Of a stretch of DNA of 64,000 bases, positions 35,057 through 43,875 are shown one piece after another. Source of the stretch: Rhodococcus sp. HNM0563 (lineage in GTDB: Bacteria; Actinomycetota; Actinomycetes; Mycobacteriales; Mycobacteriaceae); contig NZ_JAASAF010000006.1 of assembly GCF_012726195.1 (NCBI RefSeq), positions 1 to 64,000 on the forward strand, in the 5' to 3' direction. The notes under the pieces were generated by a model, which saw only the letters and a program-made list of their open reading frames with translations, had not been told where the DNA came from and searched no databases. A program made the position numbers and the translations under genes. Positions within the stretch are counted from its first letter, which is position 1, and every line of letters starts with the position of its first letter.

Positions 35057-36364
35057 TCAGAAAGATGGATTGGGCCGTACGAAACGCTCGTCGAGATCCG
35101 CGATCGAACGCGCACCGGTCAGAGCCATCGTGAGATCGAACTCGGCGACCACGTTGCGGATCACCTCCTCGACACCGCGTTGCCCCGCGATCGCAAGCCC
35201 GTACATGTAGGGGCGGCCGAGCAGCACCGCGTCGGCACCGAGTGCGAGCGCGACGAATACATCCGCGCCGGTGCGTATTCCACTGTCCAAAAGCAGTGTC
35301 GGCTCACGGCCGATCGCCGCCCGGATCTCGAGGAGCGCATCGAGCGACGCGATCGAGCCGTCGATCTGACGTCCGCCGTGGTTCGACACGACGACCGCGT
35401 CAACCCCCAGGTCGACGGCCCGGCGCGCATCGTCCGGATGCAGAATCCCCTTGAGCACGATCGGCAGTCTCGTCCGGTCGCGGAGTGTCGCCAGGTGCTC
35501 CCAGCTCAGTCCCGGATTCGAGTAGATGTCGAGGAAGGTCTCGGCCGCAGCGCGCGGCACAGGGGAGCGCAGGTTGTCGAGGAACTTGCCCGGATAGTTG
35601 CGTGTCATCGATATCAGAGTGCGGATTGCACCGAGCGTGACGTCGGGTCGCTCGGTGACCATGTCCCGGGCCGCGACGATCCGCTGCCGCACGATGTCGC
35701 GGAAACACGGATCCGACGTGTACTGCGCGATGCCCTCGCCACGCGCGAACGGCAACGACCCCAGGTTCAGGTCCTGCGGACGCCACCCCAGCATCGTCGT
35801 GTCCAATGTGACGACGACCGCCTCGGCGCCGCTCGCCTCGGCCCGATGCAGCAGACTGTCGACGAGTTCTTCGTCGGAACTCCAGTAGAGCTGGAACCAG
35901 CGGGAAGCCGAACCCATCGCAGCGGCGCAGTCCTCCATCGGGTTGCAGCCCTGGTTGGAGAAGATATACGGCACGCCCGTCGCCGCCGCGGCCCGCGCGA
36001 TCGCCAGATCGCTGTCAGTAGCCATCAATGCGCCCGCACCCACCGGAGCCAACAGCAACGGCGACGGCAGCGATGTGTTCACGACGGTGGTGCTCAGGTC
36101 GCGTTCGGTGACGCCGTGCGCCATGCGCGGAACGATCGCCCACCTGTCGAATGCGCGACGGTTGTTACGCATCGTGCGACCTTCGCCTGCACCGCCCGCG
36201 ACATACGCCCAGGCGCGCTTCGAACTGGCGCTCTGCGCCGCCCGCTCGAGATCGCCGAATGCCGTGGGCACCGCAGGCCTACGGCCGAGCGCACCGTCGC
36301 GGTAGACGGTGCCCTGACGGTCACGACCAGGTCCGGCGGCCGCGGCAGCAGCGGTTTCGGTCAC
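35057..36364 (-). CDS. FMN-dependent alpha-hydroxy-acid dehydrogenase/oxidase (lactate-type)
   Basis: The 435-residue TIM-barrel flavoprotein has an N-terminal AFGDLERAAQSASSKRAWAY, LLLAPVGAGALM, SNQGCNPME, VLKGILHPDDARRAVDLGVD, the signature SNHGGRQIDG (catalytic His and Arg) and LLDSGIRTGADV plus ALGADAVLLGRPYMYGLA. GTG 36364 has GAGGGGAA upstream and is preferred to ATG 36385. The long Ala-rich N terminus resembles lactate 2-monooxygenase/oxidase-like actinobacterial members. It oxidises an L-2-hydroxy acid to the 2-oxo acid, which the downstream PanE-like gene could reduce again; that link is speculative. Confidence 0.87.
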   Translation of the reverse strand: MTETAAAAAAGPGRDRQGTVYRDGALGRRPAVPTAFGDLERAAQSASSKRAWAYVAGGAGEGRTMRNNRRAFDRWAIVPRMAHGVTERDLSTTVVNTSLPSPLLLAPVGAGALMATDSDLAIARAAAATGVPYIFSNQGCNPMEDCAAAMGSASRWFQLYWSSDEELVDSLLHRAEASGAEAVVVTLDTTMLGWRPQDLNLGSLPFARGEGIAQYTSDPCFRDIVRQRIVAARDMVTERPDVTLGAIRTLISMTRNYPGKFLDNLRSPVPRAAAETFLDIYSNPGLSWEHLATLRDRTRLPIVLKGILHPDDARRAVDLGVDAVVVSNHGGRQIDGSIASLDALLEIRAAIGREPTLLLDSGIRTGADVFVALALGADAVLLGRPYMYGLAIAGQRGVEEVIRNVVAEFDLTMALTGARSIADLDERFVRPNPSF

Positions 36365-36560
36365 GAGTTCCCCTCTCTCGAGCACGGTGGTGCACCGAAT
36401 CCTTCCTCACAACGGGGGATCAGGGAACCGGGATCCTCCGAATGTGGTGGCGTGCACGTGGGAACGCCGGAGTAATTCGCCTGCTGTGCAACTGATCGTT
36501 CCGGACGGCTGCCTCGACCTGGGGGAGACAACCGCCGTTCAGCGCAATAGCGTTTCGCTC

Positions 36561-36971
36561 ATGAGCAACGATCCGAACACCCTCCGCAGCCGCCACGTCA
36601 GTCAGGTCATCGCATGTCCGCCCGCACAGGTATACGAGTTCGCTGCGAATCCCGACAACCTTCCCAGGTGGGCATCGGGCTTGGCACAGAGTCACGTCGA
36701 GCGCGACGGCGACACCCTCCTGGTGGACTCGCCCATGGGTCGTGTCACGGTGCGGTTCACATCGCGCAACGACCTGGGCGTACTCGACCACGACGTCACT
36801 TTGCCGTCGGGTACGACGGTGAACAACCCGGTACGGGTACTCGCGCACCCGAACGGCTCCGAGATTCTCTTCACCGTTCGCCAGATCGACCTGTCGGACG
36901 AAGAGTTCGATAGGGACACCGCGACGGTCGCGAAGGATCTCGAACGCCTCCGCGACCTCCTGGAGCGGTAG
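36561..36971 (+). CDS. SRPBCC-family protein
   Basis: This 136-residue protein has the START-like N terminus RSRHVSQVIACPPAQVYEFA, NPDNLPRWASGLA and the long C-terminal helix TATVAKDLERLRDLLER. The chosen ATG 36561 opens the domain; 58 in-frame codons upstream look non-coding. Such proteins bind small hydrophobic ligands or act as polyketide cyclase-like enzymes. It is transcribed away from the hydroxy-acid oxidase and converges on the glycosyltransferase gene. The role is unknown. Confidence 0.8.
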   Translation: MSNDPNTLRSRHVSQVIACPPAQVYEFAANPDNLPRWASGLAQSHVERDGDTLLVDSPMGRVTVRFTSRNDLGVLDHDVTLPSGTTVNNPVRVLAHPNGSEILFTVRQIDLSDEEFDRDTATVAKDLERLRDLLER

Positions 36972-36986
36972 GCGCACCGCGCCTGT

Positions 36987-38162
36987 TCAGGACAACATGT
37001 CTTCGATGAGGTCGGCGGCACGCGAGGTGCCTCCTTCTGCCAGCGCGTCGGCACGCAACCGCGCCGAACGTGTGCGCACCTCCGGATCATCGACCAGATC
37101 GACCAACGCGGCCCGCAGGTTCTCCGGCGTAGCGTCCTCCGTGTCGATGCGGCGGGCAACACCGAGCTCGACGAGCTTGTCGGCGTTCATGAATTGCTCG
37201 GCGGCCTGCGGCACCGCGATCATCGGCACACCTGCCAGCAGTCCTTCGCCGCAGCCGCCCATACCTGCGTGGGTGACGAAAGCGTCCGCCTGCTCGAGAA
37301 TGGCCCGCTGCGGAACCCAGGAGTGCACCTCGACGTTGGGTGGGATGTCGCCGAGTTCCCGCGCATCGGTGTACTTGCCGATCTGGAGCACGACGTGCCA
37401 GCCGGGCAGATTGCCGTAGGCCGCCAGACACTGCCTGTAGAACTCCGGCTGCCGGGTGTATGCCGAGCCGAGCGAGATCAGCAGCACGTTCTTCGCGTCG
37501 ACCGGACGAGCCCAGGCGTCGGGCTCGGCGCGCAGGTCGAAGCAGGGGCCCACGAAGGTCACCGTGTCGGTGTCGACTCGGTCGGCGTGCGGCTGCATCG
37601 CCCGCGTGATCAACGCCAGAGCATGGGTGGGACGGTTGGGGAAGATATCCACGTCGGTAGTGGTTGCCCCGCACTCCGCGAGCCATCGTGAGAACTTCGA
37701 CCTGTATGCGTCGGCACCCGGCAGTTCCCACAACTGGGCCGCGACCTCCTGGTCGTATCCCTCCCAGGAGACGAATGTCGGCGACAGCTGCATGAGGGGT
37801 CTGTCCTGCGATTCCGCGAGGGCACGCGCAGCGTAGGCGCCGATGTCGTACAGGTACAGGTCCGCCGGATCATCGCCGTAGGCAGCATGCAATCGGGGGA
37901 GTGTCCGGATCGCATCGTCGAGGAACAGGGTCATCGCAGCGATGGGATCGTCGGGCCAATCATTGTCGGCCACCGGCAATTCGGATGACACGGGAACGAA
38001 TTCTGCGCCGGCGCCCTCGATCAGCCCGGACACTGCCGAGTCGTTGGCGTATGTCACTCGGTGACCACGGGCAACCAATTCGCGGATGATCTCGAGACTC
38101 GGCAGGACGTGGCTGACGGCGGGGACACCGACCATTGCAATGTGGGCGCAACGAAGGGGCAT
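36987..38162 (-). CDS. MGT-type glycosyltransferase (GT1)
   Basis: This 391-residue GT-B enzyme has an N-terminal acceptor domain starting CAHIAMVGVPAVSHVLPSLE and a C-terminal nucleotide-sugar domain with VLLISLGSAYTRQPEF, VHSWVPQRAILEQADAFVTH, AGMGGCGEGLLAGVPMIAVP and QFMNADKLVELGVARR. The start is uncertain: ATG 38162 begins the fold, while ATG 38198 and 38243 would add residues without a ribosome site. It is related to the macrolide/glycolipid glycosyltransferases. Acceptor and sugar are unknown, and there is no biosynthetic partner nearby. Confidence 0.85.
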   Translation of the reverse strand: MPLRCAHIAMVGVPAVSHVLPSLEIIRELVARGHRVTYANDSAVSGLIEGAGAEFVPVSSELPVADNDWPDDPIAAMTLFLDDAIRTLPRLHAAYGDDPADLYLYDIGAYAARALAESQDRPLMQLSPTFVSWEGYDQEVAAQLWELPGADAYRSKFSRWLAECGATTTDVDIFPNRPTHALALITRAMQPHADRVDTDTVTFVGPCFDLRAEPDAWARPVDAKNVLLISLGSAYTRQPEFYRQCLAAYGNLPGWHVVLQIGKYTDARELGDIPPNVEVHSWVPQRAILEQADAFVTHAGMGGCGEGLLAGVPMIAVPQAAEQFMNADKLVELGVARRIDTEDATPENLRAALVDLVDDPEVRTRSARLRADALAEGGTSRAADLIEDMLS

Positions 38163-38279
38163 GGACGCGAGGGTAACCCGCGCTCCGGGCTCACGCATCC
38201 GAATAAAATCACCGAGTTCGGGCCGGTCGATCGCCGCATACACTCGTCACACCCCATCACCGAGATGCAAGGAGACTGC

Positions 38280-39221
38280 ATGCGGTTCGACCTGGAAGCC
38301 CTGTCTGCAGTCGTGCCCGTGGATCAGCTCGACGAAGCCCGGAACTTCTACGCCTCGAGACCTTCCGGGCATGGCCCCACCAGTTTCGACGAGTTGACGG
38401 AGATACGGGCGAGGACCCCTGCTCCGGCGCCGGCCGAACCACCGGCGCTCGAGGAGACGGTCGATCGCGACGACCTTCGCGTCCCGGTACGGATCACGCT
38501 TCCTGTCAGCGGTCGGATCCGCGGTGTCTATCTGAACATCCACGGCGGTGGCTTCTACATGGGTTCCGCGGCCAGAGATGATGTGTCCAACCGCGAACTC
38601 GCCGATGATCTCGAGATTGTCGTCGTCGGTGTCGGATATCGACTGTCACCCGAATACCCGTGGCCCGCCGCCCCCGACGACTGCGAAGCGGTCGCGGCAT
38701 GGCTGGTCGAGAATGCAGCGTCCCACTTCGGGTCGTCACGGTTGATCATCGGGGGACGTTCGGCGGGCGCATCGCTCGCCCTCACCACCCTGATCCGGCT
38801 TCGGGACAAGGGAGTTGCCGATGGGTTTGCGGGTGCCGCCTTGCAGTTCGGTACCTACGACATGAGCGTGCAGACCCCTGCCGGGCGCCTGATCGCCGAC
38901 GAGTACTTCCTCCGCGCCTACGTCGGTCACGTCGCCGACCGCACCGCCCCGGACATCTCCCCGATCTATGCAGACCTGCACGGCCTACCGCCCACGCTGA
39001 TGGTGGTCGGGCGTGAGGACGTGCTCTTGGAAGACAACCTCGCGATGGCCGGCCGACTGTCCGCAGCAGGCAACGACGTCGAGATCCGGATCTATCCCGA
39101 GGCGCCACACGGGTTCACGGGCCATCCGCTCGCACTTGCCCGGACGGCGCGACGCGGTATCGATGCGTGGATGCTCGAACGGCTCGGAATCAGCGATGCG
39201 GAACAGCAGGTCCCCTCGTAA
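38280..39221 (+). CDS. HSL-family alpha/beta-hydrolase (esterase/lipase)
   Basis: The 313-residue hormone-sensitive-lipase-type esterase has oxyanion motif NIHGGGFYMGS (near 85-95), nucleophile elbow GGRSAGAS with Ser near 157, acid GREDVLLED (Asp) and late His in EAPHGFTGHPL. AAGGAG precedes ATG 38280. All three catalytic residues are present, unlike the hydrolase at 23777-24634. It probably hydrolyses short-chain esters or an acylated small molecule. It is divergent from the glycosyltransferase gene with about 120 nt between them. Confidence 0.88.
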   Translation: MRFDLEALSAVVPVDQLDEARNFYASRPSGHGPTSFDELTEIRARTPAPAPAEPPALEETVDRDDLRVPVRITLPVSGRIRGVYLNIHGGGFYMGSAARDDVSNRELADDLEIVVVGVGYRLSPEYPWPAAPDDCEAVAAWLVENAASHFGSSRLIIGGRSAGASLALTTLIRLRDKGVADGFAGAALQFGTYDMSVQTPAGRLIADEYFLRAYVGHVADRTAPDISPIYADLHGLPPTLMVVGREDVLLEDNLAMAGRLSAAGNDVEIRIYPEAPHGFTGHPLALARTARRGIDAWMLERLGISDAEQQVPS

Positions 39222-39254
39222 TCCCTTGGAGCAGCGTGCGGTAACTCGCAGGTG

Positions 39255-39923
39255 TCAGGATGCGGCCTGGAACGCCGCCGCCAACGCGGCACGCGCCTTC
39301 TCGAGCCCCGGGGAGGCGAGCCCGATCTCGGCCAATTCGGTTTCGACGTTGGTCATCTCGACATCCGGAAGTCCGCATGCGACAGCTTGGTGCCAGGGCT
39401 GCATGTCGCCTTCGACGTTGAGCGCGAACCCATGGGTGGTGATGCCGCGGCCGGACCGCATCCCGATGGACACGATCTTCCGGCCGGTCTTCTTCGTCCA
39501 CACCCCCGTGAGCAGGTCGGCGCCCCGCGGGGTGTCGCGCCGCTCGGCAGGAACTCCCAACGCGTCGAGCGCGTCGACAAGGCGGTGCTCGACCTCGCGG
39601 ACATAGTCCACGACGCCCTCACCCGCACGAAGCTCGACGATGAGGTATCCCACGATCTGGCCCGGACCGTGATAGGTCAACTGGCCGCCGCGACGTGTCT
39701 CCTTGACCGGAATGCTGCCGTCCAACGGGAGGTGTTCGGGCTTCGTCCGGGCTCCGACCGTGAAGATCGACGGGTGGCTGAGCAACCAGAGTGTGTCGGG
39801 TCGCTGCGACCCGCGGCGCTCCTCGTACATTTCCTGCATTCGCGCCATCGCCACGTCGTAGTCGACCGGGTCCTCGTCGACCACGAGATGAAGTGGACGA
39901 TCGACCAACAGTTTCTCGCTCAT
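39255..39923 (-). CDS. lipB: Octanoyltransferase (lipoate biosynthesis)
   Basis: This 222-residue protein matches LipB throughout: TLWLLSHPSIFTVGARTK, RRGGQLTYHGPGQIVGY, RKIVSIGMRSGRGITTHGFA (catalytic Lys) and VACGLPDVEMTNVETE (catalytic Cys). It moves octanoate from acyl carrier protein to lipoyl domains. lipA, its usual neighbour in mycobacteria, is not next to it here, so this may be a second copy or a relocated gene. It starts at ATG 39923. Confidence 0.93.
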   Translation of the reverse strand: MSEKLLVDRPLHLVVDEDPVDYDVAMARMQEMYEERRGSQRPDTLWLLSHPSIFTVGARTKPEHLPLDGSIPVKETRRGGQLTYHGPGQIVGYLIVELRAGEGVVDYVREVEHRLVDALDALGVPAERRDTPRGADLLTGVWTKKTGRKIVSIGMRSGRGITTHGFALNVEGDMQPWHQAVACGLPDVEMTNVETELAEIGLASPGLEKARAALAAAFQAAS

Positions 39924-39999
39924 GTCCCGCTCTCACTCGATCCGTGGGCCACCTCGACGGCCACACCCAGCCACTTTAGCGACCGCGCCGACGGTCCCG

Positions 40000-40602
40000 T
40001 TATTTCCCGGCACCTCGTACCGCATCGGCGAATGCTCTCATCATCTCCGGATCCTTGACACCCCGGCTCGACTCGATACCGCTGGACACATCCACACCCC
40101 AGGCACCTGAGGTCGCCAATGCCCGCGCCACGTTGCCGGCGTTCAGGCCGCCCGCGAGCACCCACCGGCCCGACGGCAGAGCGCTGCGGTCCTGCCAGTC
40201 CCAGGTCTTCCCGGCTCCGGCGATCGCGCCGTCGACCAGCAACAGGTCGGCGCCGAAGTCGTCGGAGAGCGACTCCGCGCCACCCGAGTTGACGGCGCGA
40301 ATCACCGTCAGCCCCGCGTCGTGCAGGACGCGCACGTCGTCGGCCGAACGGAGATCGTGCACCTGCACATGCTCGAGGTCTGCGGTCTTCGCCGTCGCGA
40401 TGATCTCGTCGAGGGGGATCCGCACGTACACTCCGACCGCGAGTGTGCCCGCGGGCAACCGCGTCCGCAACCGACCGGCCTGCTCCGCCGACACTTTGCG
40501 AGGACTGTCGGCGAACACGAAACCGACTGCATCCACACCGAGTTCTACGGCAAGATCGACCGTCGACTCGTCCTGCAGCCCGCACATCTTGATGAACGTC
40601 AT
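40000..40602 (-). CDS. trpF: Phosphoribosylanthranilate isomerase
   Basis: This 200-residue TIM barrel has TrpF features: FIKMCGLQDES with the catalytic Cys, GFVFADSPRKVS, the Asp in LLLVDGAIAG, KTWDW and VDVSSGIESSRGVKDP. ATG 40602 follows AAAGGTGTGGG, 10 nt after the stop of the TetR gene, so the two look like one operon. It converts phosphoribosylanthranilate to the carboxyphenylamino-deoxyribulose phosphate. Most actinobacteria use bifunctional PriA and lack trpF, so a separate gene beside a regulator is notable. Confidence 0.88.
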   Translation of the reverse strand: MTFIKMCGLQDESTVDLAVELGVDAVGFVFADSPRKVSAEQAGRLRTRLPAGTLAVGVYVRIPLDEIIATAKTADLEHVQVHDLRSADDVRVLHDAGLTVIRAVNSGGAESLSDDFGADLLLVDGAIAGAGKTWDWQDRSALPSGRWVLAGGLNAGNVARALATSGAWGVDVSSGIESSRGVKDPEMMRAFADAVRGAGK

Positions 40603-40612
40603 CCCACACCTT

Positions 40613-41305
40613 TCATCTCGCGCGCTCCTCGAGGCGCCTGTCCAACCCGTCGACGATGAGGTCCAGTTCGAACTCGAACTGTTCGACGGCGCGGGACTGC
40701 GCTTCACGGCTCAACGCGAACCTGTGAAGCAGCGGCAGGTCGCCGGTAGATCCGGCTTCCACCGTTCGTACGACATTGTCGACCTGCGGATCTGCGGCAC
40801 CCGACGCCGCGGCGATGTCCTCTCGTGCCGACGCATGCGCGATCACGGCGAGGAGAGTGATCACACGTCCCGCCTCCTCGGCGTCGAATCCTGCGTGCAC
40901 CAGGCGTTCCATGATTCGCTCCACAGTCGCGAGTGCGCCGAGATCCGTCATTCCATCGAATCTGACGTAGACGATGAGAACGCCTGCGGCCGTCAGCGCC
41001 TCCTTCATTGCTCGCGCACAGGATCGCAGCACCTGGCGCCAGTCCTGGCTTTCCGGTGTGTCGACGCTGCGGATCGCGGATTCGAAGACATCGAGCGCGA
41101 CCAACTCGAGGAGGCCCTGCCGGTCGCTGACGTAGTAGTTGAGAGCCTTCCGGTCGACCCCCAGTTCGTCTGCCACGGCCTGCATCGTGAGCGTGTCGGG
41201 AGCAAGCGATCGTGCCGCGGAGACGATCCGCTCGCGGCTGATCTTGCTCGGACGGCCACGGCGCCGTCGCGTGCCCGCACTGCGGACGATCTCCTCGCTG
41301 CTCAC
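40613..41305 (-). CDS. TetR-family regulator
   Basis: The 230 residues open with an Arg-rich tail (RRRRGRPSKISRERI) and a TetR DNA-binding domain (AARSLAPDTLTMQAVADELG, VDRKALNYYVSDRQGLLELV), followed by a C-terminal ligand domain of the TetR class type. GTG 41305 is the start. It lies directly upstream of trpF and diverges from the P450/ferredoxin genes over 250 nt with two palindromes, so it may control either or both. Confidence 0.87.
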   Translation of the reverse strand: MSSEEIVRSAGTRRRRGRPSKISRERIVSAARSLAPDTLTMQAVADELGVDRKALNYYVSDRQGLLELVALDVFESAIRSVDTPESQDWRQVLRSCARAMKEALTAAGVLIVYVRFDGMTDLGALATVERIMERLVHAGFDAEEAGRVITLLAVIAHASAREDIAAASGAADPQVDNVVRTVEAGSTGDLPLLHRFALSREAQSRAVEQFEFELDLIVDGLDRRLEERAR

Positions 41306-41416
41306 CCGGCAAGCCTACGATCTCCGGCCACTCCGCAGGATCCCTCTCCTACCGTCACGCTGTTTCAGCTCCCTGACCTGTATGCCCGTTGTTGCGATGA
41401 ACGCGGATAGTTATTC

Positions 41417-41461
41417 TTCCCATGCGGGAATTAATACCGTATTCTCTCAATCGGATATCCG
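41417..41461. promoter_or_regulatory. Two palindromes between tetR and the P450 gene
   Basis: TTCCC-atgc-GGGAA (41417-41430) and the perfect CGGATATCCG (41452-41461) lie in the divergent TetR-P450 promoter region. One or both could be sites for the adjacent TetR protein. The local AT-rich run ATTAATACCGTATT may contain the promoter. Function is inferred from position only. Confidence 0.4.
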
Positions 41462-41555
41462 GTTCCGCACGGCACAGCCCCGCCGTTCACCGCAGGCCGT
41501 GCTGAAGATCCCGTGTGCGACGACGCCGTTGCGCACCCCTGAAGAGGAGGCAGAC

Positions 41556-42824
41556 TTGACCGGTTTCGACGAGATCGATTTCTTCACCGATGTATCCCTC
41601 GTTGAAGATCCCTACCCGTATTTCGAGCATCTGCGTTCGAAGTGCCCCGTGACCCACATGCCGCACCACGGGGTGGTGGCCGTGACCGGCTACGACGAAG
41701 CCCTCGAGGTGTACCGCAACCACGAGGTGTACTCCTCGGCCAACGCCTTCCTCGGGCCGTTCCCGCCACTGCCGTTCACCCCCGAGGGCGACGACATCAC
41801 CGATCAACTCGCCGCACACCGCGACCAATTGCCGTTGAACGAGCACATGGTCACGATGGATCCGCCCGACCACACGGCCCAGCGTGCCCTCCTCAAACGA
41901 CTCCTGACGCCGAAGCGGCTCAAGGAGAACGAAGAGTTCATGTGGCGACTCGCCGACAAGCAGATCGACACGTTCTTCGGCAGTGGCCGGATGGAGCTGC
42001 TCGACGACTACGCGAAACCTTTCGCGTTGATCGTGGTCGCCGACCTGCTCGGCGTTCCGGAAGAAGACCACGACCAGTTCCGCGACAAGCTGCTCTCCCA
42101 GACCGCCCGCACGCTCAACCAGGACGAAGAAGTCGAGGTCAATCCGCTCGAGTGGCTCGACGCCCAGTTCAGCGGCTACATCGAGGACCGCCGCAAGAAT
42201 CCTCGCGCCGACGTCCTGACCGACCTCGCGACCGCCACCTACCCCGACGGCACCCTGCCCGAGGTCATCGATGTGGTGCGCTTGGCGACCTTCCTGTTCG
42301 CCGCCGGTCAGGAAACCACTGCCCGACTGCTCAGTTCGTCCATCCAGGTCCTCGCCGAGCGGCCCGACATCCAGAAGCAACTGCGCGACGACCGCGAACT
42401 CATCCCCGCGTTCATCGAGGAAACCCTCCGCGTGGAAAGCCCGGTGAAGACCGACTTCCGGCTGGTGCTCAAGAACACCACACTGCGCGGCATCGACCTT
42501 CCCGCAGGCACTCCGGTGGCCATCCTGCCAGGAGCGATCAACCGCGATCCGGATCGTTTCGAATGTCCCGCCGAGTTCCGCGTCGACCGCGAAAACCTGC
42601 GCGAGCACATCGCTTTCGGCCGCGGCGTGCACTCCTGCCCGGGCGGACCGTTGGCGCGCGTCGAAGCGAAGGTCAGCATCGAGCGGTTCCTCGACCGCAT
42701 GGGCGACATCAAGCTCGACGAGACGGAACACGGCCCCGAATCGGACCGCAAGTTCACCTGGGAACCCACCTACCTCCTGCGTGGGTTGAACAACCTGCAC
42801 CTGCAGTACGACCCGATCGGCTGA
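41556..42824 (+). CDS. Cytochrome P450
   Basis: This 422-residue bacterial class I P450 has the I-helix oxygen-binding motif FAAGQETTARL, the K-helix ETLR in EETLRVESPV, and the haem loop FGRGVHSCPGG with the Cys ligand. No ATG opens the domain: TTG 41556 sits after GAGGAGG, the best ribosome site in the region, and the longer frame upstream is a shadow of tetR. The ferredoxin 82 nt downstream is the likely electron donor. The substrate is unknown; no ferredoxin reductase is encoded here. Confidence 0.9.
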   Translation: MTGFDEIDFFTDVSLVEDPYPYFEHLRSKCPVTHMPHHGVVAVTGYDEALEVYRNHEVYSSANAFLGPFPPLPFTPEGDDITDQLAAHRDQLPLNEHMVTMDPPDHTAQRALLKRLLTPKRLKENEEFMWRLADKQIDTFFGSGRMELLDDYAKPFALIVVADLLGVPEEDHDQFRDKLLSQTARTLNQDEEVEVNPLEWLDAQFSGYIEDRRKNPRADVLTDLATATYPDGTLPEVIDVVRLATFLFAAGQETTARLLSSSIQVLAERPDIQKQLRDDRELIPAFIEETLRVESPVKTDFRLVLKNTTLRGIDLPAGTPVAILPGAINRDPDRFECPAEFRVDRENLREHIAFGRGVHSCPGGPLARVEAKVSIERFLDRMGDIKLDETEHGPESDRKFTWEPTYLLRGLNNLHLQYDPIG

Positions 42825-42906
42825 TCACCGAAACTCGAGGAATGTCCGGCGCAGCAGCCCTCGGGGGGTCTGCGCCGGGCTCGACACCATCCCCCTTGGA
42901 GAGCAG

Positions 42907-43101
42907 ATGAAGGTCACACTGGACACGGATCTCTGTGAGGCACACGGCCTGTGCGAGGCGAGTGCCCCGGAGTTGTTTCAGCTCGGCGACGAGGACATCG
43001 TGACAATCCTCGACGACAATCCCGCACCGGAACATCACGACGCCGCGCGCAGGGCAGCGGGAAGTTGCCCACGGATGGCCATCCAGATCGCGGAAGACTG
43101 A
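42907..43101 (+). CDS. Single-cluster [3Fe-4S]-type ferredoxin
   Basis: This 64-residue ferredoxin starts VTLDTDLCEAHGLCEA (Cys 10 and Cys 16 in a C-x5-C spacing) and ends with the third ligand in AGSCPRMAIQI. With only three Cys it should hold a [3Fe-4S] cluster, as in ferredoxins paired with actinobacterial P450s. GGAGAGCAG precedes ATG 42907. It is co-oriented with and close to the P450 gene, making a two-gene redox unit. Confidence 0.92.
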   Translation: MKVTLDTDLCEAHGLCEASAPELFQLGDEDIVTILDDNPAPEHHDAARRAAGSCPRMAIQIAED

Positions 43102-43116
43102 CGCCGGGCCCCTTGC

Positions 43117-43740
43117 TCACACCCTGATGTGACGGACACCGACTGCCGCTCGCCGCAACTGATAGCGGACGGGCGGCAGTCGGTCGTGGATGAGATCCAG
43201 ACCCGCGCGCGTCGCGATGTCTTCGACAACCTCGTCGATCGCGCGGCCATCGGTGTCGACGTGTTCAGTGAATCGTTCCGTGGCAAGCGCAGTGACACAG
43301 CGCGGGATCTGCTGCATGGCCCAGGTCTCGTCCCGTCCGACTACACGACCAAGCCAGTAACCGGTGCGGGTCTGCAGTCGGCTGCGGAGGGTCTCGGGTG
43401 ATGCGACAAGGGAAAAATGCCGGACGTCGACCCTCTCGGTAGCCAGGCCTGCCATGATCTCGTCGAAATAGTCCGGTTCGACCAACGTCATGGGCACGAT
43501 GACTGGGCCATCGTGGGCAGCGACCGCGTCGGCGAGCGTTGCGATGACAGCCGATCGCCATTGGGGGCGGTCCTGAAAATCGCCTCGCGCAGACGCGGGC
43601 AGCATTTTGTGGACCGCGAATCCGATGAGTTCGGGATCAGCGACGTGCGAACTCGGGGCGCGTCGATTCAGCTCGAACGCCGTCTGCGTCTTTCCCGCAC
43701 CGAACGCCCCGTTGATCCAGATGAGCATTTCGCCGAGCAT
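43117..43740 (-). CDS. TmrB-like P-loop ATPase/kinase
   Basis: The 207 residues open with IWINGAFGAGKTQTAFELN, a Walker A P-loop immediately after a short strand, then VIVPMTLVEPDYFDEIMAGL and RLQTRTGYWLGRVVGRDETW. This resembles the small AAA_33/TmrB-type nucleotide-binding proteins, some of which give resistance to nucleoside antibiotics. The start is either ATG 43740 or ATG 43728; neither has a good ribosome site. It stands alone after the terminator at 43801-43835. No resistance role can be claimed. Confidence 0.75.
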   Translation of the reverse strand: MLGEMLIWINGAFGAGKTQTAFELNRRAPSSHVADPELIGFAVHKMLPASARGDFQDRPQWRSAVIATLADAVAAHDGPVIVPMTLVEPDYFDEIMAGLATERVDVRHFSLVASPETLRSRLQTRTGYWLGRVVGRDETWAMQQIPRCVTALATERFTEHVDTDGRAIDEVVEDIATRAGLDLIHDRLPPVRYQLRRAAVGVRHIRV

Positions 43741-43800
43741 AGTGGTGCGCTGGCCGCGTCGTTGCTCCTGGAGTCACGTGTGGACTTTCCTCCGGTACCA

Positions 43801-43835
43801 CGGGTTTCCGTTGCCGCACGACCAACGGAAACCCG
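43801..43835 (-). terminator. Terminator of the HD-oxygenase/LLM/TetR operon
   Basis: CGGGTTTCCGTTG (43801-43813) pairs perfectly with CAACGGAAACCCG (43823-43835) over a 9-nt loop. It lies 41 nt beyond the stop of the TetR gene that closes the leftward operon starting at 49311, and before the start of the TmrB-like gene. Confidence 0.75.
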
Positions 43836-43875
43836 CACAAGCGGAGGAGGTCTCGAGATCCCCGGTACCACGGCG

